From Panopea generosa (lineage: Eukaryota; Mollusca; Bivalvia; Adapedonta; Hiatellidae), in the NCBI GenBank assembly GCA_029582155.1, contig CM055907.1:8883951-8947950 (forward strand): DNA of 64,000 nt. Reading direction: 5' to 3'. Positions 1 to 12,775 of the stretch are shown here, piece by piece (the stretch's first letter is position 1; every line of letters begins with the position of its first letter). The notes below the pieces were generated by a model that worked only from the letters and a program-made list of their open reading frames with translations, was not told the DNA's origin and searched no databases. The translations under genes were made by a program, and so were the position numbers.

Positions 1-1272
1 TCAATAAGAACCGAACGGAGACAATACGAAACAAACAAAGTCAATATCAACCGGAATTTGACAAATACATTCTAAACAAGGCCAATATGAACCGGACGGG
101 GACAAAACGAAACAAACAAAGTCAATATGAACTGGAACTTGAAAAATACATTTTAAAGAAGGTCAATATAAACCGGAATTTGGCAAAACAAACTAAACAA
201 TGTCAATATGAACCGAAACTTGACCAACACAAACTAATCATGTCAATATGAATCGAATTTTTATAAAATACAAAACAAATAAGTCAATATGAACCGAAAT
301 TTGGCCAAACAAACTGAACAAGGTCAATGTTGACCGGAATTTGGCCAAACAACTAAATCATGTCAATATGAACCGAAACTTGACCAACACAAACTAAACA
401 TGTCAATTTGAACCGGAATTTTATAAAATACAAAATAAACAAGGTCAATATGAACCGGAGCTAGGCCAGTACGAAACAAACAATACCAAAATGAACTGAA
501 ACTGCACCAATACAAAACAAACAAGACCAATACAAACCGGAACTGAGCCAATACAAAACAAACAATGTCAATATGGACCGGAACTTGATCAATACAAAAC
601 AAACCAAACCAATACAAACCGGAACTGAGGCAATACAAAACAAGCAAGACCAATACAAACCGGAACTGCACCAATACAAAACAAACAAAACCAATGCAAA
701 CCGGAACTGAGCCAATACAAAACAAACATTGTCGATATGAACTGGAACTTGACCATTACAAAATAAACAAGACCAATACAAACCGGAACTTCACCAATAC
801 AAAACAAACCAGACCAATACACTCCGTAACTGAGCAAATACAAACATACAACATCAATATGAACCGGAACTTGACCAGCACAAAACAAACAAGACCAATA
901 CAAACCGGAACTGAGCCAATACAAAACAAACCAGACCAATACAAACCGGACCTCAACCAATACAAAACAAACAATGTCAATATGAACCGGAACTTGACCA
1001 ATACAAAACAAACATGACCAATACAATCCGGATGTGAGCCAATACAAAACAAACAATATGAATGTGAACCGGAACTTGACCAATACAAAACAAACAAGGT
1101 CAATATGAACTGGAACTTGAAAAATACATACTAAACAATGTCAATATGAGCCGGAATTTGGCCAAACAAACTTAACAATGTCAATATGAACCAAAACTTT
1201 ACCACTACAAAACAAACAAAGCAAATATAAACAGGAAATGTATTAATACGAAACAAACAATGACAACATAAA
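1..1272. repeat. 41-bp minisatellite array, first part
   Basis: Tandem array rich in A and C. The repeated landmark CCGGAACTTGACCAATAC recurs every 41 bp; for example, CCGG-containing segments starting at 864 and 905 are 41 bp apart. Units alternate between sub-types ending AATGTCAATATG and AAGACCAATACA. The array starts before the window. Units carry few stop codons in several frames, so long but meaningless ORFs appear on both strands. The first 460 bp are more diverged than the 480-1130 part. Confidence 0.93.
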
Positions 1273-1276
1273 CCGG

Positions 1277-1512
1277 TGTCATAGTATATTTTCACCCAAA
1301 TAAAAATTCACTCGCGGGTGAAATATAAGTTTGCTTCATCACAAATGCAAGTTTTATGCTTTCTTTATCATAATAAGTAGTTGTGTTCATTTTTTAAAAA
1401 ACATAATTTGGGATGTGGGGGGGGGGGGGGGGTGTAGAATTTATAGTGGGGAGGGGGTGAAAATATTACAGCAAAAATGTCTATATTATACGAGTGAAAA
1501 TATTATCTGACA
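1277..1512. mobile_element. 236-bp non-autonomous inverted-repeat element inserted in the minisatellite
   Basis: The element interrupts the 41-bp array inside a CCGG motif. It begins TGTCATAGTATATTTTCAC, and the reverse complement of its right end reads TGTCAGATAATATTTTCAC, so the terminal inverted repeats are about 19 bp with three mismatches. CCGG lies immediately outside both ends (1273-1276 and 1513-1516), consistent with a 4-bp target site duplication of the unit's own CCGG. It has no coding capacity, and a run of 16 G lies at 1417-1432. TGT termini with a 4-bp duplication would fit a Ginger-type or another 4-bp-TSD DNA transposon family, but the family is not established here. Confidence 0.72.
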
Positions 1513-1516
1513 CCGG

Positions 1517-1640
1517 AACTTGACCAATACGAAACAAACAATGTCAATATGAACCGGAACTTGACCAATACGAAGCAAATAATGTCAATATGAACTGGAC
1601 GGTGACAAAACGAAACAAAAACAAGGTCAGTATCGATCAG
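1517..1640. repeat. 41-bp minisatellite array, remainder
   Basis: The 41-bp array resumes right after the inserted element with GAACTTGACCAATACGAAAC-type units. It decays near 1640. Together with the upstream part it shows that the inverted-repeat element is younger than the array. Confidence 0.85.
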
Positions 1641-2624
1641 AACTTAACCAAGTTTTATGTTGCAAAGTTTATTAGCAACTCGGCAGGCAACACATTTGCC
1701 TTTGGCCATTACCAGTTATACTGGTTGTTCAATAAATACTTTTTTTTTAAATTAGCAATTTGTATTAGCCCAGTTATTGGCCCTCTTACAGTTATATTGG
1801 TCCACAGTCTGTGATCTTGAAGCAATATGACACCCCTAGGACCAACAACTCTGCTAATATAAAATGAATAGATCCATTTATAAAACGTATAATATACACT
1901 CACCATGGTGAGAGTACTTCAAAATGCAACATGCATGTAATTCATCATAAGTTTCATAAAAATGCATAATCTACGTTTTCATTCTTCATCTTTTCTTCCG
2001 GCCAGATGTCTCCTCGTGGCTGTGTGGTTAACTACAGGGCGCATCATTCCGCGCGAGCTGGGCCTTGTGTTCGATTTAACTCTCAAGTACCTGTGTTTGT
2101 CTTCCTTAAAATTCATACAGCGAAACTAAACCCATTTTTTGTGAATATCGAACAATTTCAATGAAAATCTAAATGTGCAGAGTAACCCACATTTTCCCAT
2201 TTTGCTTCTTTGTGCATTTTTCAATGTCGCATGGGGTATGAAATTCGCTTTTCAATGATTCGTTTTAATTGAAAAAGAAAAGTCAATGAAATATAGCCAA
2301 TGTTAGTCAGGCAGTCGCCAGAACGCGGTTGAATTAAAGGCTTACCTTCTAGTATATGTTTCATATATTAATTTAGTTGTGTTTGCTTTTTAGCAAATAA
2401 TCTATATGAAAGACTAAAGCATCGTCCTATAAAGAAATGTCTGCAGTAAGCGCAAAAATAAAATTATCGCCGAACTGGTATTAAATGTAATAAAACTTTT
2501 TTGTAAAAAGGGAATGTTAAATTTTATAAATGTTTTTTTTTTCCAAAAAGATCCCATTTTTAAACAAGAAGCGAGAGTGGTGTAGGTATTAAAGACTTTA
2601 ATAGAATAACTGATTCGAATAATC
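1641..2624. other. Unique intergenic DNA with a degenerate tRNA-like stretch
   Basis: No gene is supported here. Around 2013-2095 a stretch reads like a decayed tRNA-derived SINE head: GGCTGTGTGGTTAACTACAG resembles a D-arm/A-box and TGTTCGATTTAA resembles a B-box. The rest is AT-rich DNA without recognised features. Confidence 0.4.
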
Positions 2625-3560
2625 AACTGCCATCTGGTCGCTAGTTGGTTATCAAACATCATAGTGCCTACTGGTCGGTAGTTGGTTATCCGAACATCAG
2701 AGTGTCTGCTGGTCGCTAGTTGGTTATCCGAACATCAGAGTGCCTGCTGGTCGCTAGTTGGTTATCCGAACATCAGAGTGCCTGCTGGTCGCTAGTTGGT
2801 TATCCGACATCCAAGTTCCTACTGGTCGGTAGTTGGTTATCCGGACATCAGAGTGTCTGCTGGTCGCTAAATGGTTATCCGAACATCAGAGTGCCTGCTG
2901 GTTGCTAGTTGGTTATCCGAACATCAGAGTGCCTGCTGGTCGCGAGTTGGTTATCCGACATCCAAGTGCCTGCTGGTCGCTAGTTGGTTATCCGAACATC
3001 AGAGTGCCTGCTGGTCGCTAGTTGGTTATCCAACAACCAAGTGCCTGCTGGTTGCTAGTTGGTTATCGGAACATCAGAGTGCCTGTTGGTCGCTAGTTGG
3101 TTATCCAAACATCAGAGTGCCTGCTATTCTCTAGTTGGTTATCCGGACATCCAAGTGTCTACTGGTCGCTGGTTGGTTATCCGAACATCAAAGTGCCTGT
3201 TGGTCGCTAGTTGGATATCCGACCTTTCAAGTACCTACTGGTCGCTAGTTGGGTATACAAACATCAGAGTGCCTGCTGGTCACTAGTTGGTTATCCGACA
3301 TCCAAGTGAGTATTGGTCGATAGTTGATTATCCGAACATCAAAATGCCTACTGGTCGCTAGTTGGTTATCCGAACATCAAAGTGCCTGCTGGTCGCTAGT
3401 TGGTTATCCGAACATCCAAGTATCTATTGTTGGCTAGTTGGTTATCCGAACATCAAAGTTCCTACTGGTCGGTAGTTGGTTATCCAAACATCAAGGTGGC
3501 TGCTGGTCGATAGTTGGTTATCCGAACATCCAAGTGTCTACTGGTCACTAGTTGGTCATA
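2625..3560. repeat. 38-bp minisatellite array
   Basis: About 24 tandem units with a 38-bp period; GGTTATCCGAACATCAGAGT recurs at 2722 and 2760. The unit core also contains TGCCTGCTGGTCGCTAGTT. Units differ by single substitutions. Short open frames in this block are repeat artefacts. Confidence 0.93.
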
Positions 3561-5320
3561 ACGTCATAAAACTAGCCAAATACCTTTGATCGCTAGTAAG
3601 TGATATAACTACCCAAATACTTACTGGTCGGTGGGTGATTATTACGAATATCCAAATACCCACTGGTACTGGTCGCTAGTTGGTGATACAACTATCCAAA
3701 TACCTACTGGTCGGTGGGTGATTATTTCGAATATCCAAATACCTACTGGTACTGGTCGCTAGTTTGTGATACAACTATCCAAAAACTTACTGATCGGTGG
3801 GTGATTATTTCGAATATACAAATACCTACTGGTACTGGTCGCTAGTTTGTGATACAACTGTCCAAATACTTACTGATCGGTGGGTGATTATTTCGAATAT
3901 CCAAATACCTACTGGTACTGGTCGCTAGTTTGTGATACAACTATCCAAATACTTACTGATCGGTGGGTGATTATTTTGAATATCCAAATACCTACTGGTA
4001 CTGGTCGCTAGTTTGTGATACAACTATCTAAAAAATACTTACTGATCGGTGGGTGATTATTTCGAATATCCAAATACCTACTGGTACTGGTCGCTAGGTG
4101 ATGATACAACTATCCAAATACTTACTGATCGGTGGGTGATTATTTCGAATATCCAAATACCTACTGGTACTGGTCGCTAGGTGGTGATACAACTATCCAA
4201 ATACTTACTGGTCGATGGGTGATTATTTCGAATATCCAAACACCTACTGGTACTGGTCGCTAGTTGGTGATACAACTATCCAAATACCTACTGGTCGGTG
4301 GGTGATTATTTCGAATATCCAAATACCTACTGGTACCGGTCGCTAGGTGGTGATATAACTATCCAGTTACTTACTGATCGGTGGGTGATTATTTCGAATA
4401 TCCAAATACCTACTGGTACTGGTCGCTAGTTGGTGATACAACTATCCAAATACCTACTGGTCGGTGGGTGATTATTTCGAATATCCAAATACCTACTGGT
4501 ACCGGTCGCTAGGTGATGATATAACTATCCATTTACTTACTGATCGGTGGGTGATTATTTCGAATATCCAATGCCTACTGGTACCGGTCGCTAGGTGTTG
4601 ATATAACTATTCAAATACTTACTGATCGGTGGGTGATAATTTCGAATATCCAAATACCTACTGGTACCGGTCGCTAGGTGTTGATATAACTATTCAAATA
4701 CTTACTGATCGGTGGGTGATTATTTCGAATATCCAAATACCTACTGGTACCGGTCGCTAGGTGTTGATATAACTATTCAAATACTTACTGATCGGTGGGT
4801 GATTATTTCGAATATCCAAATACCCACTGGTACTGTTCGCTAGTTGGTGATACAACTTTCCAAATACCTACTGGTCGGTGGGTGATTATTTCGAATATCC
4901 AAATACATACTGGTACCGGTCGCTAGGTGATGATAAAACTATCCATTTACTTACTGATCGGTGGGTGATTATTTCGAATATCCAAATACCTACTGGTACC
5001 GGTCGCTAGGTGTTGATATAACTTTTCAAATACTTACTGATCGGTGGGTGATTATTTCGAATATCCAAATACCTACTGGTACCGGTCGCTAGGTGTTGAT
5101 ATAACTATTCAAATACTTACTGATCGGTGGGTGATTATTTCGAATATCCAAACACCTACTGGTACTGGTCGCTAGTTGGTGATACAACTATCTAAATACC
5201 TACTGGTACTAGTCGCTAGTTTGTGATACAAATATCCAAATACTAACTGATCGGTAGTTGATTATTTTGAATATCCAAACACCTACTGGTACTGGTCGCT
5301 AGTTGGTGATACAAATATCT
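3561..5320. repeat. About 83-bp higher-order repeat derived from the 38-bp family
   Basis: The landmark GATCGGTGGGTGATTATTTC recurs about every 83 bp (for example at 3792 and 3875), giving roughly 20 units. Each unit contains two related halves: one with GGTGATTATTTCGAATATCC and one with GTGATACAACTATCCAAATA. Both halves share ACTGGTCGCTAG and TATCC with the adjacent 38-bp array. This suggests that a dimer of diverged monomers became the new amplification unit. Confidence 0.9.
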
Positions 5321-5500
5321 AAAATACCTGCTGGTCAGTTGGTTGCTATTTAAATATCCAAAATGCCTGCTTGTCAGTTGTTGGCTATTCAAATATCCAA
5401 AATTCCTGCTGATCGGTTGTTGGCTATTAAATATCCAAAATACCTGCTGATTGGTTGTTGGCTATTCAAATATCCAAAATATCTGCTGGTCGGTTGTGTC
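5321..5500. repeat. Decayed monomeric 38-bp units at the array edge
   Basis: Four or five units of about 37-38 bp with core TTGGCTATTCAAATATCCAA return to the monomeric form after the 83-bp block. They grade into unique sequence near 5500. Confidence 0.75.
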
Positions 5501-6075
5501 CTTTTATGGCTGCGTAGTCACTTTAATTTGACTGAGTGTGATATTTTATCACGTGTCTGCGGCATGATACTATACCTATTTTGGCAGCTTGAAGAATACG
5601 GTCCCAAGCTAAGACCACATTTTAACGAGTGAAAGTTTGTTAGAAATGTGCTCAACTCTTCCCAGTACAACACGCTGCCGGCCATGTTAGACTACGACAA
5701 GGTAATGACTGTACAAACCTTCCACAGCTACCTTTAATATTAAACATTATTGGTAAATACGAAGTTTCATTTGAGTAAACAAATTTATTTGACACATTTC
5801 TATGTTAATTTATAAAGCATACAGTATTAATGCAAAACCTATTTGATTGAACTATAATGCTGTTAGTTATGTTATAATAAAAAAAACTGGAAACTTTTAC
5901 GTGCCAAGACTGAATGTGTACGGTCAAAGCCGCACACTGTTCATATTATATCCGCAATGAATGGTAACTCACTTCTTTCAAAACTGCTAGAATGGGTTTT
6001 AACTTCATTTTATGCATTTTAAACGTTAAGCTTGGCATCACATTTCATTGGTTAAGGAATATGCATAATATTATA
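5501..6075. other. AT-rich intergenic DNA, nothing recognised
   Basis: No coding, RNA or repeat feature can be supported in this stretch. Confidence 0.5.
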
Positions 6076-6150
6076 TGGCAAGAGTTCGAACCTAAGACCA
6101 CAATGTGAGAGGTAACGGGTATTGCGATCCTTGGCTTCGGAGAACCCATT
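6076..6150 (-). mobile_element. Partial tRNA-like SINE head (SINE family C)
   Basis: On the minus strand this reads GTTACCTCTCACATTGTGG followed by TCTTAGGTTCGAAC, which parallels the tRNA-Leu-like head of the better copy at 51806-52035 (TTACCTCTCACCGCTAAGAC, then GTAGGTTCGAGTCCC). The body is not recognisable, so this is a truncated or decayed copy. Confidence 0.4.
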
Positions 6151-6360
6151 CAAATGGTTGCTAAACGAGTATTTTTAAAATGATGGCGAACAATCATTGT
6201 ATTGTGGCGATGGTTAACAATTAAAAACATGGAGTAATTCATTCATTTTATCAGACATCGTTACCATTTAAGTACTAGTAAAGTCGTTTTAACAAAATAA
6301 ACATAAACCCCATAAATTGTTTTATTTATCAGACAGGCGTGTTGGCAGAATTGTGTATCA

Positions 6361-6665
6361 GAGGACGACTCCATTATTATACTGGGTGGAACATTTCAGA
6401 TATGGGTAATAGAGGACGACTCCATTATTATTCTGGGTGGAGCACCTAAGATATGAGTAATAGAGGACGACTCCATTATTATCTTGGGTAGAACACCTCA
6501 GATATGGGTAATAGAACATGACTCCATTATTATTCTGAGTGGAACACCTCAGATATGGGTAATAGAGGACGATTCCATTATTATTCTGGGTGTAACACCT
6601 CAGATATGAGTAATAGAGGACGACCCTATTATTATTCTCGGTGGGACACCTCAGATATGGGTAAT
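6361..6665. repeat. 51-bp minisatellite, six copies
   Basis: GAGGACGACTCCATTATTAT recurs every 51 bp (6361, 6412 and so on), with CACCTCAGATATGGGTAATA between. About six copies, with a few substitutions each. Confidence 0.9.
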
Positions 6666-7145
6666 GAAGCGATCGCCCTTCCGCATTTTTTCTTTCTTTT
6701 CCACATTTTCGTCTATTGCATCCTCAATATCTTTTTTTCCTATCCCGACTTTCACTGACCCATCCGCTTATCTCCCTATTAGATGGCACTCTTTTTTTTT
6801 CTTCAAGATGTGCATCTGCACATTTCCTCTCTGTCAGCCCATAGATACGTTTCGCTTGCTGTTAAATGCCCGACCACCGCTGTATCCTTTGGTCTATAAT
6901 TTCTCGGATACAGAAGGCACTTGAACCTTCTAATAATTCGTCCTATTAGTGCAATAAGGCACCAAGTGTATATGAAATAAGAAAAACTTGGTACCTTTTT
7001 GCACCACTGGGGTGATATGTTGGTATAAGGCTGCATTATGGTGTACTGGAGATACATCGGTGACAGCTAGTCCACAGTCTATACTCTATATTGCCAAACT
7101 CGGGAGTTTCACCGGGACTACTTGGCGTGGGGACTGAATCACATA

Positions 7146-7153
7146 CGCACGCA

Positions 7154-7185
<32 letters not shown>

Positions 7186-7188
7186 CAC
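7146..7188. repeat. (ACGC)n/(AC)n microsatellite
   Basis: About six ACGC units followed by about nine AC units. Confidence 0.9.
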
Positions 7189-8933
7189 TAAATTCAACTG
7201 TCACTTTCCCTCCCTTCTCGTCTGGATCAGCTTTCCAATGGTGCTCCACATATGTTGAAAGCGTCATCCACAAAGCTACTACTCGACTGTTTAGTTGGTG
7301 TTCTCTGGAACTGGTGTTGTTCAGCTGACATATATTTGAATTCAGTAATTGTTTCCTTCAATGAACTCCAAAATGTATAAAAGTAAAGTAAGTGCAGTTT
7401 TTGTTTATTATAGTGTCGCCCCCTATTGAAATGGACAGCCACATTGGGCTTATGAGACACCTTTTTGTTGCCTACTGTTTGACATTCGGTACCCCTCTAT
7501 TTAACTAGTTAATAAATCCGAGTTTTTACTGTGAGAAATAGGAACTCTCCCGGCAGCGCAATATAATCGAAAAAAATCAACGAATATGACAAATGGAGAA
7601 TTAATTACGCAATTGAATCACATCAGACGTAAGAGCCCCTATCTCATTTACATAGTGTTTTTTATATTATTTAAAGACGTATGTTTGCTATTTATGCTAG
7701 TGTTTATATATGTCACAGGTAATTTAAACAAACGCTGTATCCAAAACTTTCAAATGCATGGAAGTCATGGTCAATGCACACTATTATTCCATCTTAGTTA
7801 AGGAAACAACAAAAGTATCAATGAAATGTTATTGTATGACAGTTATTGTCATTTTTGTAATAGCATAAAGAAAAATAAAGCATATCTATTTCCCAATTCT
7901 GCAATCCAATTAATCCTGATGAATACAGTATTTGTTAATTCTTATAGCGGAATTAAGAATGATAGAGTTATTATCACGGTTTTAAGATTTATCCTGTTAT
8001 ATTTCTCTCCACTTCCCAATATGATCGATTACTTAATTCGTAGTCGAATAACAAAATAATGACGTTTGTTCGATCACATCAAATACATCGTGTAAATCCC
8101 GCAACGTCGATCGATACGGCTTTGTGGGGTAGACGGAATCCATTGTTGGGTAGACGGGTTATAAACATGCCGCTCCACGGCTCACTGCGTATATATAAAC
8201 AGTCAATGCTCTGCTTACAATGGATATAGTCAATGACTTTTTTTTTTAAAATATAACATTGATATAAAGCCAGCTTTAATGTGTAAAAAATAGTATTTCT
8301 TATTTTTAATTAATTCCAGTAATTCCATTCAGTAATCAGTAAACAATCGAGATATCAAATACTGAAACAATCAATAGCGTTTCAGTTGTAGCATGCATCA
8401 TTCCCTTGCAAACTAATTTTTATTCAAACATGCACGTTGCGTGAGTTTTCCGTAATGAGTTGGCGCCATACTTTGTTATTTACATATTGGTTAAATGACA
8501 AACACACACAGTTGTTTTTGGCCATTTTTCATAGCATGATACCAAAGTTATATCAAATAAAATGGTTGTTAATACGTGGCTGCGGCAAATGAATCACAAT
8601 CGAAACCATCTGTTTCTATTAAAGGAACCAGCGATGGAAGATTCATACTTGTTTTGAGGACCAACCCCGGGATAAAAAAAGTCACTTTGGCAACTTTAAT
8701 CAACCAACCAGGTGAAGGCATGTGTTTCCCTTATTGCTCTTCGTGTACACCTATTATTGAAAGTGTAAAGCATTGTTGCTACTTGTGTCAATTACTTAAT
8801 ATACTACATTGATCTTGACATAATAACACATATAATTGCATGTGTGACTTTATTACTTCAATGAACATTTATGAAAATCTGGCGTTTATTTTCCCGTAAA
8901 TGAATACCCCTGAGCCTTTATATTTAAATTAGG

Positions 8934-8981
8934 GATAGACAACCGTACATACTCGGCTAATTCCGTCATAATTCGGTATTA
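8934..8981 (+). repeat. Dispersed repeat block, copy 1
   Basis: Contains CGTACATACTCGGC and AATTCCGTCAT followed by TTCGGTATTA. The same order and orientation occur at 58090-58135 with few differences, so both belong to one dispersed repeat whose ends are not defined. Confidence 0.6.
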
Positions 8982-9189
8982 GATATTAGGATAATCGGCG
9001 AGGTGGTCCGAATGTCGGATTAGACAATAGAGAAGGTCCTGGCTAGGGGTCGCTACATGGCAGTGACATATAAAAACACCGAATTCAATTGAATTTGATT
9101 CATAGAAAGTTGAATCACATCATGTTACGTTGGTTTCAAAGGAACATATTTCAGTAGCATAAACCTGGCTTATACATTTGGCATATTCA

Positions 9190-9485
9190 TGTCTAGATAA
9201 ACTGTCTATATCCATGCCCAGATAAATTAAATGCCTAGATAAACTTGGTATATCAACGCCCAGATAAACTTGGTATATCAACGCCTAGATAAACTTGTAA
9301 TATCAACGCCCAAATAAACTTGGTATATCAACGCTTAGATAAACTTGGTATATCAACGCTTAGATAAACTTGGTATATCAACGCCTAGATAAACTTGTAA
9401 TATCAACGCCCAAATAAATTTGGTATATCAACGCCCAGACAAACTTGGTATATCAACGCCCAGATAAACTTTGTATATCAATACC
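9190..9485. repeat. 25-bp minisatellite
   Basis: Core TAGATAAACTTGGTATATCA recurs every 25 bp (for example at 9241 and 9266 in register), with CGCC or CGCT joining units. About ten to twelve copies, the first ones more diverged. Confidence 0.9.
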
Positions 9486-9854
9486 TAATTTACATGCGTA
9501 ATACCTTGATAAAGTTGTTTGCTTACTTTCCAGATAAACTTTATATGTTTAGGTACTGTATACAATAATAATATACACAAATGCTATATAGTATAGTAAG
9601 GCAAGAGCACAACAAATGTGCTGGTATTAATAGGATATTTTGGTCCAAATAAGTCTAACTATAAGAAAAAATATGCAATGCAGTTTTTTTTTATTTAAAA
9701 TATCACCACGATTATCTAAGAAAACACACGTTGACCACTAAGTAATACTGACTTGCAGTGAACAGTACTGGAATATTAAGCATATACATGTATTGCGGTC
9801 ACGGATCAGTCGTCAGATGTGGTGTTCAAAAGTAGTGACAAGGCTTAATAAAGG

Positions 9855-10302
9855 AGTCATAAAGCAATTCAAAATACAATGTCTAAAACAATCTGCATAG
9901 ATAACAATGTATACCATATATGCATATTTTAGATATATTCAAGCACCTGTGTGTTTGTTAATGCTGAAATAAGCTATCTTTACACATAAATCATGTTTTG
10001 GTTATGTATTTTCCACGAGTGCGTATGTATGCGTGCATAATAGTAATATCTGCAACTTTCACTTGACCCGTGACGTGACATTGTGGTTTTTAATGAGTCT
10101 CAATGCAATTCAAAATGCAAAATCACTGTTTCCTAGCATACCATCTACGTTCCTACGAACCTTTGTGTTTGATGATGCTGAAATGCGTCAATCTATGTAA
10201 AGAGTTTATAATTTGGTTATATGTTTTCCAATGTATGTTTGTGTATGCATGTGTGCATAATAGCATTATTATAACTTAACATTTGACCATGTGACATTGT
10301 GG
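9855..10302. repeat. Diverged tandem duplication, about 216-241 bp apart
   Basis: Two successive blocks share an ordered set of anchors: GCAATTCAAAAT (near 9863 and 10104), GATGCTGAAAT versus AATGCTGAAAT, TTTGGTTATGTATTTTCCA versus TTTGGTTATATGTTTTCCA, GTGCATAATAG, and GTGACATTGTGG (10075 and 10291). Substitutions and indels between anchors indicate an old duplication. Confidence 0.75.
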
Positions 10303-12775
10303 AAAAGCTTAGTCCCGGATCATGCACACAACGGAGTTCCGTACGATGCGTAAAACAGCCGTAAGTTTCCTTGCTCTATTTTCCATTGCGTGATTTAATT
10401 AACTCTTGCCACACTATACTAGCGAGTCCTTATGGGTAGATATAATTGAAAATCTGCCGCTTTTATCATTCAATCCGCTCAATTGACTCAAGTCCCGTGA
10501 ATAAAAAGTAGTTAAATCATTTACAATAACATGTGATTAAACGCGTAACGTAAACGGCCGATCCATCATACGCTATATCGAGGGATCACTCATTCATACT
10601 ACTGTACTTTATTAATTTCTGTTGTGGAATTATTGCAATATACGTTGCCCAGGTGTAGCGAGACCGGGATGCATCGATGACTATCGTATTACACTGATTA
10701 AATATGCAATACAAGCAAATCTTCTTTCCTCTCTGCTGAGCACCATTACGATGATAGCAGCATAAAAGTTTAGCAGTAGATATTTTTCGAACCATACATA
10801 TATGTGGACATGCCAACAGCACAACCAGTTTAATTTCCATGTTTGTGTACATTTGCCAAAATACGAAAGTACAAATCCAGCAGCTTACGAAGCATTCACA
10901 CTATACATCCACCTTAAAAGCACAAAATACAAACACTGTTATAAATAATCATATAAAACACCTAACCAACTAAGCATAGACGATATGATAAAAACGGTAA
11001 CCGTATCGGTCAGTAGCAATTAAACCCTGTTTGCGCGTGGTCCTAACTAATTATGTCTTCTTAAGTGTAAGTATTTTTGTGTATTGTGATTATTTTATGC
11101 TATCTGCGGGGATTTGTTTCCTTTGATTGCAACCTCTCCATTGTGTTTAACTAATTTTAAAGGAATACCCAAATTTAAACATCATATTTCTTTAGTTTAA
11201 CATATCAAATCATTATTTTACGTTCGAAGGTAAAGGTAAATTCTTTGTCCCAACCTGTCATTATGTAAAACTTCACATTTAAGAAAAAGAAGAATTCTGT
11301 AAAAGTTTGGTACAACGCTAGTTTTATGATTATCAATACATGTTTAACATATGATATTTTCTTCAAAGTTAATGAATACCAATAAGTATTGCAAAAATTG
11401 CAAGAAACGTTTACTCATTTTTCACAGATAACCAAAAAAGGGTGAAACGGTGTAACATCTGATCATCAATTAGAGGTATGTCTTTTTCAAAACCATGGGC
11501 GAAATTTAAATACAGCATGAATCATACGATGTTTAATTTCATGTGAAACCTCAGTGTAGCATATATTCGTTAAACGATAAAGAATGACAAATTATTATGA
11601 TTTCCGTCTTTCCCGTTAGTAGATTCTGTAAAACATATGCTATCTATTGATATTGAAATTATATCATTTTCCCTTCAAATCCTCGCCAAAATAGTATAGC
11701 AATTAAAATGTAACGGTGTAAAAGCTTACACACGTGTGTTCTAATGTGTTAAACTAATTATTAATCGTACCCCTAACAGGATTTATATTATTCCATTTTT
11801 TTTAAATAATTATCACTTTCCTTAAAAATTAATAGTATATAGATAAGAACAGCCCTCTTCAAGATCTGTAGTGCCCGATGGATAACCGAAGCACAGTCCA
11901 AGCGGACAACGTATGTATAAAACATCTACTCAAATACGCATGATATTGGAGTAATTTTTGTTAACATATTTAAGATTATATTGAAAAAAAAACAATGCTA
12001 TCACATAATTACGATGCATGTGTGTAATAAACCATTGGTATCTCTTATGTATCACTACTGATTTATCGCTCGGTGTTTTCCATAACTCAGCTTTCGCGCG
12101 TCAAATGCTAAGCTTTTTCGGACTTGTCCGAAGATATAAATGACGCAGATTTGTCATGGTAAAATAACGTTATTTTGAAACGTTATGTCACGGAACCCAT
12201 ATTCTCATTTTTTTCTTCCTTCTTACATTATGTAATTAAAAAATCATGTAAGATCCCCTTTATTGAAAATAATACTTCAATTAGTATTCTTGTTTACAGG
12301 TATAAATCACTCTCCTAATCTAAAAAAAGTGGTATTGTATTATGAACTTCCTTCTGCTCTGTATTAACATGTATTAACATGAAGTATTTGAATAAGTATG
12401 TCGCTTCCAATAGTTTAATGTGCAATATGCATTAAAGATGCATGATAGTCACGTGCATCACCCATCGGTGTAGATAAGGAGGGTGGGGGTCGGGGGCAAC
12501 CTGAGGAAAGGCGTATGAGGATGTACTTCCAGACTCCAAAGTATATGCTGAAACTGAATATTTGGGCCGCTTTGTACCCAAACCCCCACCGCCGCCCCCG
12601 GCTTCTACGCCACAGGTTCAACCTTCATATGACTTACAGTTTTAAGTGCTGTTTTTTTTAAATCAAAATTCAACACATAAACCCTTTATCATGCATGACA
12701 GGTGTGTACTTTCCATAGCTATATATTATATATGTATTGGCAGCTGTGTACTTTCTATAGTTATATATTGTGTTT
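10303..12775. other. Intergenic AT-rich DNA
   Basis: No gene or recognised repeat is supported. The largest open frames are short and of AT-driven composition. Confidence 0.5.

Larger units (their letters stand above)
6666..9180. other. Intergenic DNA without supported genes
   Basis: Mostly unique AT-rich sequence. It contains an (ACGC)/(AC) microsatellite at 7146-7188, a weak CTCF-like core on the minus strand near 7409-7424, and a block at 8934-8981 that is shared with 58090-58135. Short open frames here lack convincing ATG starts, splice context or recognisable domains. Confidence 0.5.

Noticed and set aside
363..1103. Long open frames of up to 164 codons on the minus strand and 107 on the plus strand
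   Set aside because: They lie wholly inside the 41-bp minisatellite, occur in several frames at once and encode only repeated peptides.
7409..7424. CTCF-like core (AATAGGGGGCGA on the minus strand)
   Set aside because: Three mismatches to the 14-base core, so not distinguishable from chance.
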